Source: Zonotrichia leucophrys gambelii (lineage: Eukaryota; Chordata; Aves; Passeriformes; Passerellidae). From it: a stretch of 64,000 nucleotides of DNA. The notes beneath the pieces are model-generated. The model did not search any database and was not told the origin of the DNA. It saw nothing but the letters and a program-made list of their open reading frames with translations. Positions within the stretch are counted from its first letter, which is position 1; every line of letters starts with the position of its first letter. Shown here in pieces: positions 13,001-28,000 of this stretch. The stretch lies in the NCBI RefSeq assembly GCF_028769735.1, contig NC_088178.1, positions 13,170,857-13,234,856 of the forward strand, given 5' to 3'. The position numbers and the translations under genes are program-made.

Positions 13001-16000
13001 AAGAAAAAGTGCAGAAAAAAAGAGGTTCAATTTAATACTTTCATTACAGTCGCCTTATGAAGCAAAACAATACAAAACAAGAGAGACAAGTGAGCATGCC
13101 AGGTAAAAATAATAACCATCATATTAATGCATACTGCATATTTTAAAGGTATTAGAGATACTACACCATTACATGTCTCACAACTTACATGATATTCCTC
13201 ACACTGAATCAAATCAATGAATAAGGAAAGGGGGGGAAAAAAAGATCTGGTGAACACCAGTTGGGAAAACAAAATTTACCTCTACATTTAACATTAATTA
13301 CATTGAAATGTCTTTCAATTAGACTTCTTTTCCCTAATGCATGAAACATAACTTTCAAGACAGCCAGATACTTGGCTGAGTTGCATAATTATTTCCTACT
13401 CTTTCTATAAGCACATATCAATTAAATATTAATCCTTACAGTGACTGGAAAAGTTCAAACTGTATAACACAATGAACTACAACTTGCCAAGTCAATTTTA
13501 ATGTATGACCCTTGTCAGCACTGTCTATATATACTTATACATCATATTTCATTCCATTAAAATTAACGTGAGTACATGAAGGAATATAGGACTAAAAAAT
13601 GGTAAATATTAAAGTTCTTATGAGTATTTTGTCAGACAAGCTCAAAATAACATCTAGCATCATTCCTAAGTAGTCATTTGGGAGGGTGGGTAACCTCTAT
13701 AAAAATTAATCAAAGTATTCTAAGGAACAAGACTATTTAGAAAGACCAACCGAAAAATCAACACTATACTTGATGTGAACCAAAATGTCTTTCAATAGAG
13801 TACCCCGAAATTGCTTCCAAAGGCAACAGCCATATAACTTTCCTATTTACATGTCCTAACAGAGGACACAATTAATAGAAATTAATTTGGCACTTACACT
13901 GTTTTTTGTATCATCAAAAATGCAACATAAGAAATTAATCTTAAAATAACCATCAGACTTCTGGTAGGTTTGAGTCTCTTATCTCTCTATAGTTTGCATT
14001 AATCAGTCACCACATTACTTGTGCCAATTCTTCAATTCTACTAAAAATAGACATATGTATCTGTATTTGTCGTGAAATAGGTCCTGGGGAGGCAAGAGCA
14101 AAATGGAGATCAAAATAGTGGTTTTTATTGAGTACATGTGTCTCTAGAGTGATCATTATGGTATTATTCTCCAGAAAAAGCAGATCACAAGCTGAGGTTA
14201 CCAGTGGTAGTAGAGTGATCATCCAAAGCACTGAAATTTAGGCACTGGCATTAGCCACTACCACTAGGGGAATTCAAATTGGCATTGGAATCTCAGGTGT
14301 CAGAACAAGGAAGTTAATTCTACCATCCTACAGTCTCTAAACTCAGACAAAAACTTTGAAGTTATTTAGAACTTTTAAATAACTATTAAAAACACACTTG
14401 AGAACCTTTGCCTTTTGACATCAAGGACACATTAAGAAAATTTATTGTAATGGAAAGATGGCACAGAAAGCAAACATCTTTCAGCGCCACAAAATGGAAC
14501 AATCATAGGTAAGACCACAGGAGTGTTAGAATGTGGACAAAACCAAATGATTCAAATATGGCACATGAGCCAAGAACATGTGCCATTGCCTCATCTTCTA
14601 CAGTGTCTGCATTTGTGATACTACTGAACAGTAAATATACCTGGTTAAGTGTGTTATCAGTCTTTAGCTCTTTATGATTGGAATACTGGATATAAATGGG
14701 TTGGTTACGAAGATGAGGTGTCACAGCAGAGTAGTAATTAACCATAGTGATAGCTGCTTCTTCTGTGGCAAGTTCCAAAAATGCCTGCAATTAAAAGAAT
14801 TAAAATTTTCAGTATTTACAAAATAGGTAATCTTCATATTAGACGTGCATAAAAAACAAAGGGTTTGATAACACATTTTAACAATCTGTATCAGTCTTCA
14901 GAAAATGTCATTCTACACATTCCACCTTTATTTGCTAAGCTACTTCATCTCCAAAAATTCATCAGTGAAGATACAAGAATAAATATTTATCTTCCAACTA
15001 ACTTTTTGCTTTATGTAGCTTCCAACCATCCCATTTCCCCCTAAAATTTCCTAAAAGACAGTGTAAATTAATTTAAATAAATAAAGGAACAAAAGCTCTT
15101 TTTTCTAGAATACTTACTACTTTATGAGTTACTTCAATAGCATTTTAACAATATATTTTGAAATCAGACAGTAAGCATATGAAAAAAACAAAAAGCATCA
15201 AATTACCTGGTTTTTCCCTTTCAGCATCAGGATGTTGGTTACTTTACCAAAAGGTAAACCTAAAGCAATAACTTCTGTTTCTGTCACTTCCCCAGGCAAT
15301 TTCCTGATATGAAGAACACGAGAAGGAGCCCCATCCATTTTATCATCACCTTTGAATTTCTTGTTGTCATTACCATTGGCTGAAAGACATATTCAGACTC
15401 TATTTGAAAAGTTTACTGATATTATTAATGCTTTATTAAAAATGCCTTTAATTATAAACATGAAATTAATTTTAAGTGAGCCACAGCAAATCCTTTACAC
15501 GTGACTTTCAGTAAACCATCTCATATAATAACATGGAATAACTTATTAATCATGTCTAACGAAGGCTCACATAAGAACTCCAACATATATTAAAGTAAAA
15601 ACAGTTAGTGGCTACCGAGAGATCTTTTGAAAGAAGTAAATTAGTGGTGGAACCATTAACAGATCCCAAAGTTTTTTTAAGAACTGCTTGCACTAAGGAA
15701 CTGGACACAAAAAGTAGAAAAGTAACAAAGCAAGACAGGAAGCATCGTTAATGCTGGGAAAGATCTGGGTGGAGAAAGGGGATGACCCAGAGGACTGACA
15801 TCACAAAAAGCTGATGAAACCAACAATTTAAGGTAGGAAAATGTCCCTTCTGAACCATGAGCTCACTCATAAAAAAGGAAAAATCAACTAATAACATGAT
15901 GCAGCCAACACAGACAGGGATGGGGGAAGATCCAGATACATTTCCCTGAAAGAATCAGGGAAGCATTAGCATCAATGTACAAAACACAAGAAAGACTATT

Positions 16001-19000
16001 TAGATTACTCTCCAGAATTCTTACAAAGAATTACAGCAAAATTCCAACTGGAATTCCTTTTGGTGAATTAAGCAGCTAACCAGTTGGATGGAAGAAATCT
16101 TGCCTTTGAAAGAAGGCCAGAAAAAATATTAACTTAGGTTAAAAATATGTCAGTGGAGTAAACCTCAGAGTCAAGAGCTAAAGAACAACACTGTCATAAG
16201 ATACAATATTAATGAATTAATCAGTGCTGGAAATCAGCATGCACTTAGACATGAGTGAAACAAGTGATAAGACTTCCCTTTCTTCTACCAAAAAAGACGT
16301 TTAGATTTATCTAAATACAAAATTCAAAATATCCTATCAGTTAAAACCAGTATGTCTTAGAGGTACATCACGCAGTAATTCCATAACCACACCCTGTACC
16401 ACTACCATCAACCCTCCTCCAAAAAAATTTCCATGACTAAGCTTTTAGAAAGTTCTTGCACTGAAGAACACAAAGTGTTTTCCACCTTACTAACCTTACT
16501 ACAGCAGACAAACCAATAAAAATTTAACAACATTCAAGACTGGTCCAAATTCAGCCAGCAGTATCTCCAACTGACAATGCTAGAATCCATGCAATAGTAG
16601 TTTTTTTTATTTTGCTCTGCTGCAGAGAAAGACAAATTTTGGTGGAACACAGAGGAGTAAAATTTGAAAAAATACACACTGACCTAGGATCTGAAGTCTA
16701 CACAGAACTCTAACCTGAACCATTTTGGCAAACATGGTGAGATTGAGCTTCCAGGTAACCAGATTCCACTTGCTCAAAATCATACATTATAACACTATCT
16801 CAAAGAGATAGACAGCCAAATTTTGTGGGAAAAAAGTACTTTTACTTTTCACCTGAAGCGTATCACACAACAGTCTTCTCTAGTTCTTAATTTAAATCTC
16901 TACAAAAGTGAAAAAAAAACTGAACAGAAGAAAGAAGGTGAAGTGTGATAGGCTGGACAATGCATTACAAACATGTTAAAAACAAACTTGCAAAGGATAA
17001 AAGAATTAAGGTGATACTGAGACTACATGTCCAATGCCCTTCATACTTCAGTTTTCTGAATAATTTCAATGCATTAAAGTTTCAAAAAATATGAAACATT
17101 AGCAATCAGAAATGAAAATGAGAAAGCTTTCAAACTAAAGGATTTTCTGAAATTAAGAAACCTCTTTTTTTTTACATCACCAGAAAAATATTCAACATGA
17201 TGGCTCAGATCAGTACTGGCAGACATGTTTTGTCTTTTGTGTGCTTTTCAACAGACAATTTTAACATATTAACCTTTCCACAGCATAATGTCCAGGAATT
17301 TACTTTTTGTTACACTGAAGTTCTTATTTAAATTAGGCTTCAGGTAATCTCAGCATTTCTAGCAAAGGTAGCACTGGCCAGTACATAATTATTCACATAT
17401 ATGTATATCAAATATTTCTCTATTTAACACAGTAATTTATTAATTACTGTATTACCCAATTGATTTTGCATCTATTAGCATTGCTACTAACACTGGCATT
17501 TTACACAGTTTTTCAACTTTTGCTGCAGTAAATTTAAAGAAAAAGTTTAAAAGAAGCATTTTGATGTACTAAATATGTGTATCTTTTCCTAAACAGCAAC
17601 TAAGAGCTTCAACTTAGTTCACATACACAAGCCTCCCACACAATTTTATTCCTACATGGTCTTAAACCTCAACTACATTTTACTTGTAACTTTTTTTTTT
17701 ACTTACTGTAAAAAAAGCTATGTAGACAAGTGCCTGGGTAAAAACATTTATGTGAAAGAGCAGATAAATATATTACAGTAATATATACAAAAAATACAGA
17801 ATTAGGCACAAAAGAACACATGGGAATCAGAAAATGGGGGGTGGAGGGACAGCATGGGAGGACTGGTAACAAGCATTCTCAGTGCTATGGAATTGCCCAA
17901 AAAATGTTTTTAGCAGTAGGGCAGGTAAACATGACAAAAGCTGTTTATTACTTATGGGCAAAAGCATCTCTTGTACAATGAAAGGTGAACTGGTACCATT
18001 CATTAAAAAATGAAGCCCACCTTCTTAAAGTAAAATTTATGCCAAAATATTTAACAATGGATTTTGGAAGACAGATGAACATGTCAGCTGCCAAATGCAA
18101 AGAGAATATGTACTTTTACTACTTTTGGTTATCCATTCAGCATCACCTAACAGTAATTTCCAGTTCCAGTAATGAAGTGTTGTATCATACACTAAATATG
18201 CATGCACGTACAGAAGTGAACTTTTAAAGACATTCGTGGAACAAATTAAATTTAGCTTTTAGGAGAGTTATTGAGAGATTCTGGCACTGTATGACACCTC
18301 TCTTACTGTAGTCTCTTATTTGTCATTATAAATGGTACTTCACAGCTGAAGATGCATCATTAAATTGCACTTGGGAACAGAAAACCACATTTATGACACA
18401 GGAGCACAACTTGTTCGGAGTCATTGAAAGGTGAATTTAACTACTGTTAAAACAACGATCTCATCCTCTAACAAATTTTATTAGCAGAATCAGTGTCCAT
18501 AAAGGTTAAAAGCCAAGTCCAAGGGGAGCAAGGTACTAGAGGAATAACATGGTCTTTTGGTAGAAACAGAGTCTATGTCTAAGCAGCAACAAACCTGAAA
18601 GATCCTTCCCTATACAGCACTTAAAATAAAATTGCTGAAACCTGGGGAGAGGCCAAGGGATGATGGAGGAGACCTCACAACCTGACTAATAACTACTGCT
18701 GAAACTGCTGTTGAACTGGAGACTTACTGGCAAGTAGCTATTTCAGGACGTAGTCTGGCTTTCACTGGACTTGAAAATCTTGACCCAATTCAAATATTTT
18801 ACTGCTAAAACTTTAACAAACATAAATATGCACTGAAAACAGCAGGCTACAATATTTGCATTGGGAGAAAAAGTTTTAAGAAGCACTGGGAGAATGACTA
18901 AAACACAGTGTTAGCTCATTTACAAATCAAGTTATAGCTGCAAATGCATAGTTTAAAAAAAATATAAACCGAAAAAAATTAGAAACCTAGTTCTGAATCA

Positions 19001-22000
19001 TGGAAACATTTGGGTTGGAGAAGACCTTGAAGATCAAGCCCTACCATTAACCCTGCACTGCCAAGATCCACTGAGCACAGGAATGGTTCTATTCAATTCA
19101 GACTATTGTAAAAACCCATGTTCTGTAACACCCATAGCACTGATCTAAGTCCTCTGCATCTCTCCACCAAGGAGATGAAGCACTCAGTTTCCATGTGACA
19201 TCAGGCAATTAAATCTTAAACAAGATGTCATCTTTACTAATGATATTCAAAGCATTATTCTCACAATCAAATAGGATACTACAATTTAAATATAACTGAT
19301 ACATAAGCCACATCCCTGCTGCATAGAGTTCCTTCAATTCAGCACAGATCAACTTGTTGAAATTGAATATTTACAGGTTGACAAAGCCTTTAAATGGCCA
19401 TAATGTGAGCAACTCAGGTCCTGGCATTTTCAGTGAGAAACTCCTATTTTATTAAACAAAGAAATAGGTACCTATATAAAAAAGCAACAAAATGAACTGC
19501 AGTATACACAAGGCATATTTTAAGTCCAAGTCATTCAATCATTCAAGCTATGAATATTCAATGCAAACAACAAGTTTTTGCAAAAAACTGCTAAGTTCAG
19601 CCTAAGTCCTAGCAAAGAATGAACAGCTTACTATCTGATAATAACTGATTTTGAAAACATATTTTAATAAAATTTCATCCTAGAGGAGCTTTTCTCTGCA
19701 CTTTTTAAAAAGAAATATTTATATATGACCTAAGAATTCTTTATTTTAGATGCATAATTCTTCTGTATCAAACATTTTTCATAAGCACACAATCTCCTAA
19801 TACAGAAATGTAACTCTGTGGGCACAGGCAAAAAAAAAAATTGGACACAATATAAAGTTGCTTTCACCCATTAGTTCCTGAAAAGGGGAAAAAAAGAGTA
19901 AAAATTACTACAAGACACTGGCTATAAATTCCTGCATATCTGCAGTAGTGAAATAATATATAAATACACACACTTCCTGCAGAAATCACTCTGGTTCACA
20001 ACTGCCAGTACATACCAACAACCAATTAAAAAAAAGAGTAACTTTCAGTTTGTACATACTAGAGAAAAGAAGCTTAATAGCAGTAATATTCAGTGCTGTT
20101 CTATACAGAAAGCACTTCTTGCTTTACCTTGGCTAAATATATGTGATTTCAGGTTATCAACTGTAGAACATCAAGACACATATCCAGACAGGAAATAAGT
20201 CACTAAGAGAAAGGCAATGCAACTGAAGATACCTAGTTTATTAGACAAATAGTAAAATGTTGCACTGGCTACTGAACACAATCATCTGCCTCAACCAACC
20301 AGCAACAAACTGCAGACAATCACAAATTGTGTAATAGAGACCACTGTGGTTTTATTTCTGGAAAGTTCTTTTCTTATGGAGATTTTTCCTATACGTACCC
20401 TACCCTGATGTGATAGAATGTAGGAAGGGAGCTGACCAGTGACCTCTCCCAGGCTCCCAAAAGCAAATATACAGGACCTTTGCTTTAGCATGTAAATCAT
20501 CAAAAGTCCAACCTAAAGATAAAATCTGGAATTCAAAATGTTTGAAAGAACAAGAAAAGGAGATATCCACTCAAAATACAATAAAAATACATAGAATATG
20601 AAGTTGTCTGAAGTCCACACTTGTTAACCTTGAAGGTTAGGTTACACTGGTCAGTGTTAATTATGCTTTTGTTAATAGGGTTTTTTTGCTGTTTACCACA
20701 GACATGAGCCATGTACATACAAAAATCTTGATCAGCCAATATTAAAACTATCTTACACTACAAAGACTATTGCTTAAGAGGAATTTGAGCTTTAATAAGT
20801 AAACACAGCAAAACAAAGAAAACTTTAATACAGTTTTTAATTGGCACATCTGCACATAGACTGTGCCTGTTTCAAAATGCACTGAGCACTGAGTTTTCCA
20901 AGCACTATGATAACACATTTACAGTATGGGATAGTGGCTACAGTTCAATGCTGCAGTCTAACATGAATGCACTTAATTTGGTCCTTAAAAATATGTAAAA
21001 ATACCACAGGCTAGAGTGAAATCCAACTGAAGTAGAACAAGGAGTTACCACAGCATAGCAATGCAGACAGAAATTACCCAAATTGATAATAACAGCCACA
21101 TTTTATTGCTCCCATCCGGACATTTTTTATTTTTGTACGTTTCTAAATCTGCGTATCTGTAGAAATATGTAAAGTATACTGTATTATTAAATTACAATAT
21201 CTTCCAATCACATGTAATGTACTTCTTAAAATCTTTCAAATTATTAGTAATTGTAATCAATTTGAAAACTTCAGAAGTAAATTACCTAAGTTTAGGCATC
21301 ATTAATTTTAACTAATAACTAATTTTACTTAATGTGCTAGCAAACACGGCACATCTATGACACATCCATGTTTACTGCCCAAGTTAAATACAGCACTTGA
21401 AATATTATTAGTTTGTATGCCTCAGTGCTAATTATTCTGTTAATACAATGAAGTACCTACCAAAGTCACTCCTAACATTCCCTGCTAATTAAGTAAAAAC
21501 AAGACCAACAGTATCATTCAAAGCTCCAGGAGTTTGGTGAGCTCAGCTGCAAAACAATTTTGGAACGTTTCTACTGATCTACTTTAAACACACCAACGTC
21601 AACAATGAAATTGATGGCAGCTGCAACAAGAAAACCTGCCAATTCTTCTTATCTTTGACAAGCCAATTTTCATAAAATCTTCATCAACATCTTTCACTTT
21701 TTATCTACATCCCTTAAAAATTTTACCTTTTTTGTATGTGGATTTCAGCAAGGAGTTCATGGCACGAGCATCTCCACAGAGATAACTCTTCCTACAACTT
21801 CCATTAAGCAATCCTCCGTCTTGAACAGCCAAAGCCTCACACCAAGTCCAGTGAAAAAGTAATGCCTTTTACAGAGGTTACTCCTTTACAGAGGAAACAA
21901 ATTTTCCAGTTTTTTAAGGATAAGGCTTTTTTTTTCCTTGCATTTAAAATCTGCAGAATAAACAACTATGTACTTACTGAACATACAGCACTGAAAGGTA

Positions 22001-25000
22001 CAAAAATTATTTATGTACAATCATTTGCAATCTGCCTTACTAATGTCTTCAAAACCATTCGCAATGTACGAATCAGCAATATTTATTTAAAGATCCTGGT
22101 TTCAGCTCTGGTTTCTCAAAATCCTGTTACCAAATCATATTTTAGCTTACCTAAAGAGCCTTTCTAGTCATTGTGCACCAACACAAAAAAAAATTAACTC
22201 ATGGGTCTTTATGAGAAATTTATGCTCTCTAAAGAAAACAGAGTCAAGCAAGATAATGGAAGAAAATAAGAATAGACTTTGACAATATTTTCAAAAAAAG
22301 CTAAAGGAAAACTAGCAGTACTTTAAGCAGTAGTAGAAGGCCTGTAGTTCTGAGAACACAACTTTAATATACTCATGTCAGCTGGTATTAAAAACATCAG
22401 AAACTTACACATGTAACATAGAAAAAGAACTTCTTAAGCTTAGATATTTGCTGATCTTGTACTTTACAAGCTGTTCACCCTTGCTACAAATTCTAACCTA
22501 GTGTATGGGATCCTTCACTTAATATTCACAGAATAATATTCTGCCATCCTGACCAACCTGGTTCAGGAACAAGAATAAATCTTGTATATTTAAATATAAA
22601 CAGTTAACTAATATGAAATTCCTTATAATAACAGTGATCAAATTCGTCCAAAACAGGGCTCAGAATTAAGAGATAAAAGTCATCTTAATCCAAGTGTAGA
22701 ATTCTGCTCCTTTACACTCTTAGGACTGCTCTTTTACAAAAGACACAGAAAGTACCTAAAACAGTAACTTCACCTGTAGTGACTGCTAATGTAACCTGCT
22801 GTCACCTACACAGTCTGGAGATGGATACAGATGACAAAACTGTTTAGAAAAGGCCCAAGGAACAAGGCTTGCATTTTGAATCATGTCAAACATGCTGGCC
22901 TTTTTTAGAGAATTACCACTGGTTCAAATTATCAGTAAGAACGCAAATCAAACATTTGTTCACCAATTTCACAAGTTTCTTTCACAAAGAAATAGGAAAG
23001 GATTCATCTGCAAGACTCCCTATAGGGCAGAGAAACCATTCCTCTTTCATGCCTCTCACTAGGAGAGAAGAGTAGAGCAAGAGTATTCATAAAAGCATTA
23101 AAGTACTACAGTATTCTCACTGAATGGCAGCTGAATTAGAAAACAAAACAAAAAATAAAACCCAACAACAACTAAAAAAAAAAAAAACCCCAAAAAACCA
23201 CCCCAAACAAAAAAACCCCCACAACTCACTAAAGGAACTCCTCCTATGATAAAAAGGTAGGATGCTCATCTTTAAAAAATCATCTCCATCCTCACCCATA
23301 ATGACACTGCCCTCAGTTCCACCAAAACCCTTCCCTTCCAAGAAAAGGTAGCTTTTTTTGACAACTTAGGCATTTTGGTTTAGGCTAATATTTTTGTAGC
23401 AGAGAAAGAAATGAGGCTGTGATTGACAAGACTTTGTTCAAAGTTTAGGCCTGCTAAGGCACTGCTATTGATAACTGCTTTTTTGACTGTGTTCACAACT
23501 TCCACCAATAAAAGGCCCAGAGGATTACAAAGACAAACCACCTCTTTGTTCTGTTCTCCTAGCTACCTACTTAGAAAAATATCACAGAATCAGATATTGG
23601 AAATATCACAGTCAAAACCAGAATAGGTTTCTATATTCTCTGGGAAACAATGGCCAAGTCTCATAATAACAACATGACACTTCCCAACCCTAAGATTAAA
23701 AGGGCAAGAACAAGTATTAGTTTTACACAGGCAAGTATCTACAACGTCTCATTTACAAGGGACTTAATAAATGATCACAGGGTCCCTGAAGCCCTAGAAA
23801 ATTTGGGAAAGATTCATCACCTTGGCTACAGAAAAAAATAATTGTTTAATTGACTAAAGTTTTAAATTCTTCTGAAGAGAAAAAGTAATAGCAGAACTGA
23901 AGCAAAAGGAGGACATCAATTCAGATAGAAAGAATACCTGAACTCATTTGGCTTCTGAAAATGGCTACAAAAAAATTAACACAGGCTTCAATTTCACATC
24001 TAACTACTTCTGAGGTTACAACCTGAACTTGTAAACTGTGCAAGTCTGGAAAAAGTACTTCCTGGTTCACAGTAAAAAAAAGAGCTATGGGAGGATATAT
24101 TCAGAAGCTGAATAGAAGATTTATCCTTCTCTACAGGGGGTTTTTGTGCTACTTCAAAAAGACAAGCAGAATGAAATCTGAATACAATACCAAGAAAATG
24201 TTTAAAAAATAGAACACCCAAACAAACTAATCCCCTTTTTACAGACTGCTGTAGAGAATGACCTGGACTACAGCACTGCTTTCAGATTGTGGGTTTTTGT
24301 TTGTTTGGAATCATTTTTCCACCAACCTTCTTTACATATTAATGAATTTATATGAAACTTTTAAGGACAGGCATCTGATACTACAGGAGCCAGATCGCTA
24401 CTCTAACCACTGCTGCTGATGAGATTGTTTCTTGAGTTATGCTTATGGATGCCAAAAAAACCCAAACAGAGAAACCCCACGCACACCAAGAATACTCCCA
24501 CACACAACAAACAAACTCCCAAAAATAAAACCCAAACCCTTAATCAGCTGGGAAATAAAAACAAAATGGGAAGCAACGTATCTGTTAAATACATCAAACT
24601 TCTATCCCATAGATCAACCTAATGGGATCAAAATATGTTTTTCCATTCTCAGAATTTTTAAGGAAGAATTTGTATGTAGGGGCTGCTTAGACAAGCTTTC
24701 GTGATTGTTTCGAAACCTCAATTATAATTCTTATTTCAATTTTTTTTTCCTTTACCTCCTTCTTCGTTTCATAAATTAATTTGCATTTAACTTCCTGGAA
24801 CTAAAAGTTTATCTAAAAATATATTTATAATTTGGTAATGTTTAGGACTTAGTCCTGTCTTAATGTCCTCTGCTGATACCCAAACCCTTGGCACACAACT
24901 CTTTCCATAGCTGTTTCTTGCTTAAGTAAAGCAAACTGACAAAGCACTAAATATCCAGGACTGAAGAGGACATCAAGAAAATGAACAAAAGAGGGACCTC

Positions 25001-28000
25001 TTTCAGAACCAGAAGGAAGGAAGAAAAACAGAGAAGAGAGACGTGTTCAGGGGTTCCGAAATGGCTGTGAATGCACTACACTGCACTGCATTTCTGACTT
25101 ACTCCAAAGGAATAACCTGGTCACCTTTGGTGACAGAACTGCCAATGGAAGTGGTTTTGTTCTGCTGCCACACTCCTCCACTCAACACCACACTGTGTCT
25201 ACAACTGTGCAGTCACATGACTGATCAGTAAGCTGCTCCAAGGGAAAACTACTTTATTTTGTTAGAATAGTTCAATGCTGCATTAACTTACTCTGCAAGT
25301 GTATGAGCACTCCAACAGAAGAGCATAGCAGAAATGTGGATTTGGAGGTTTTTCTGCTTGTGCTAAAGACGTAGGATGAGAAAGCACAGAGCCACCCATT
25401 CTGGCAAGAGTCGCCACCACAGCACCCTAATGGTAACATGAAATTGTGCCCTGAATCCCAACCTCTTACTACTAAATTAAAATGGAAATAGTCTGCTATT
25501 AATATCAGTGATTATACTGCTGACCCCATGAATACAGAAAATCAGGCACAGTAGAACAGTGAACCAGGCAAGTGACTGGAAAGTGCAGCAACCCTCTATG
25601 TCATGAATTAACTCCTCCACATCTCTAAGGCAAGAAGGAAAAAAAAGAGAAAAAACGCACAAAAAATTAATAGTACGGTAGAAAAAGAAAAAAGAGAAAA
25701 AGCAAGACCTCTGAAATGAGCTTTCCAAGGGAACTCAATGTACATTCAACATACAGAAGCATCAAGTGCAAAAGAAGGCATTTTAGTGTGTGCCAATTAA
25801 TGAAAAAACCTTTCTATCTAGCACCACCAGAAAACTGATTCAAGAACAGCCACAGTCACTTTGCTCTGATATTCTACCACTGCAATCTCAAACTGAAGGA
25901 GCAAAATGAAGCTTCCTGCTTGAGCAGTGACCCAGAACTCTCTCTTCCTGAATGCACACTGCATTAGCAAACTGGCACAGTGGTCTTCCCTGTAACACCC
26001 AGACTTGTGGATAACCATGAGTAAAGAAGTTGATGTCACACAGGAATGGGGCTGTTTACCTTTGCCTGAGATTTTACTGGGCTGTTCACCTTTGCAGCTG
26101 AGAGTCCTTACTTTAAAGGTAACTGTACAAGAGAACTGTGATTTTTCAACCCATCACCCACCAACAATTTTGTGTGCAGACATCTCAAAGTTGCCTGTTG
26201 ATTGTGGGATTATTCTTCTCAGACACCCAAGGTTTGTAGGAGATACAAAGTCACTATATTCTAATATAAGCCAACAGTTTATCCCTCTATAGCACAATGG
26301 ATTCTCGTTTTGGTGTTCTCCCCTTGTAAACAGGAAATGAGTCCGAGTATAAATGACAGATTTCTCCTTTGAAAGGGCATCACTTACCAGTAACTACCAT
26401 GCTGCTCATGTTAGAGTTCGGGCTACTGAGTACACTGCCTGAAAGAAGTTCGTCAGATCCTCTCTAAAAAGAAAGAGACAGTAAGAGATTTTTTTTCCTC
26501 TATTTTGTGATTTTTAAAGATGATACTTCCTCTTTTCAGATAAGTGCAACAATTTGAAATCTAAGTAAAGCGGAATATTTACATGGCAATCTGAAACGAG
26601 AGCAGCTTAAGCACAGTTGTTTAACCCACCACTGAAATAAAGCCATCTCTGGACACGATGAAAACTGCTGAACAATAATTTTGTCCAGCATTTCAAATTA
26701 AAATATAATTAAATAAGTTTATTCTACTTCAATAACATTTAAATTAATTTATGTTTTAATATTTTAATACACATATATATTAAACTATTATATCTAGCTG
26801 AAACTACAAGGGAAATCTACGCAAAAAGAAATATGGAGTTTAGCTCAATTTCAACACCCCTATTTAAAAACAAATATTTAATGATCACAGGAAATGAAAC
26901 CAGTTTTCATTTTGGGGACATTCATTTTTTCTGCAAAACACAACTTAGGGCAGGGAATTACATCTCCATTGTAGTTCTTAAAACATGAAAAATAGAAATT
27001 AATGAATGACTTAAAAGTGAGCTGCAAAAATCAGGAGGGTTTATAGTAAAATCATACAAGATAACCCTTTCCACAAATGGTAAGATGGGCACTTGACGCA
27101 GCTGAAGAGGCGCTTCTTTTCACACCTTGTTGTTTCTTTTTTTCTTTTATGCCCCAACCCTCTTCATTCTCAAGACATCATCCCTCAAAAAGCCTAAAAA
27201 AACCTTTATGTGATCTTTCAATAAACAAAATATTTAAACCATCCTTTGAATATTATCTTGAATTTCTTACAGGTTCTTTCCCACTTCAGAAGTATTTCTG
27301 TAGCACCCTTAAGACTAATCCAGATCACTGCTAAAATGACAATGAGGAAAAAAAAGTTTCTACACATCCTTATTAAAATAAATGTGTTTAATTCTGTTGT
27401 GGACACTACAAGAGAATCAAGAATAGTTCATGAGTACGTTTTACAGGGCACTTCAATACTTCATAATAAATTCATCTGAGACTATTACCTTCATAGACAG
27501 CGCAGTTAAAAGACTTATAAAAATCAAACCCTTACCTTTTCTCATACTGCACTATATTTGTGTCCACACAGAGAACAGTATGTTAAAGTTTATATATGTG
27601 TACACACATATAGAGCCATTAAAGTTTACTTGGTTTTCAACATCAGCTCTGAAGAATCTCTACACAGTTTACTGAATGCTCTAAGCGTGTAAGGGTACAT
27701 AGCAAGCAACAAAGCTGTGCCTATCAAATGAGCAAGAGTTTCCTTAAGATTGCATCATTCCTAATACCAAGACCAGATAGAACCATGAGAGGGACTATGT
27801 GTTGTTCTTTTCAATGCAAGGATGCATTTCTAAACAGATATAACTAAGAAAAATTTAGCTAGATAGAACTGAGAAGCAATTTATAGACAAGTTATAGAAA
27901 TTCTGTTTTTCTAACTGCATTACTTTCTACTACTGTCGTAATATGCAGGTGTAAGTTGAAACAAACATTCTTTCCCTTCCATGTTCTACTTTTTCTAGCA

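Larger units (their letters stand above)
15380..26387 (-). other. PTBP2: PTBP2 intron 3 (11008 nt)
   Basis: Large AT-rich intron. It contains an antisense CR1 3' end (18993-19205), an A/C-rich low-complexity block (23138-23225) and a second A/C-rich block (24455-24540). Short open reading frames in it resemble no family I recognise. The rest reads as unique intronic DNA. Confidence 0.8.

Noticed and set aside
23581..23600. ATCACAGAATCAGATATTGG as another antisense CR1 end
   Set aside because: Only the first dozen bases resemble the CR1 3' end and similarity stops at once.
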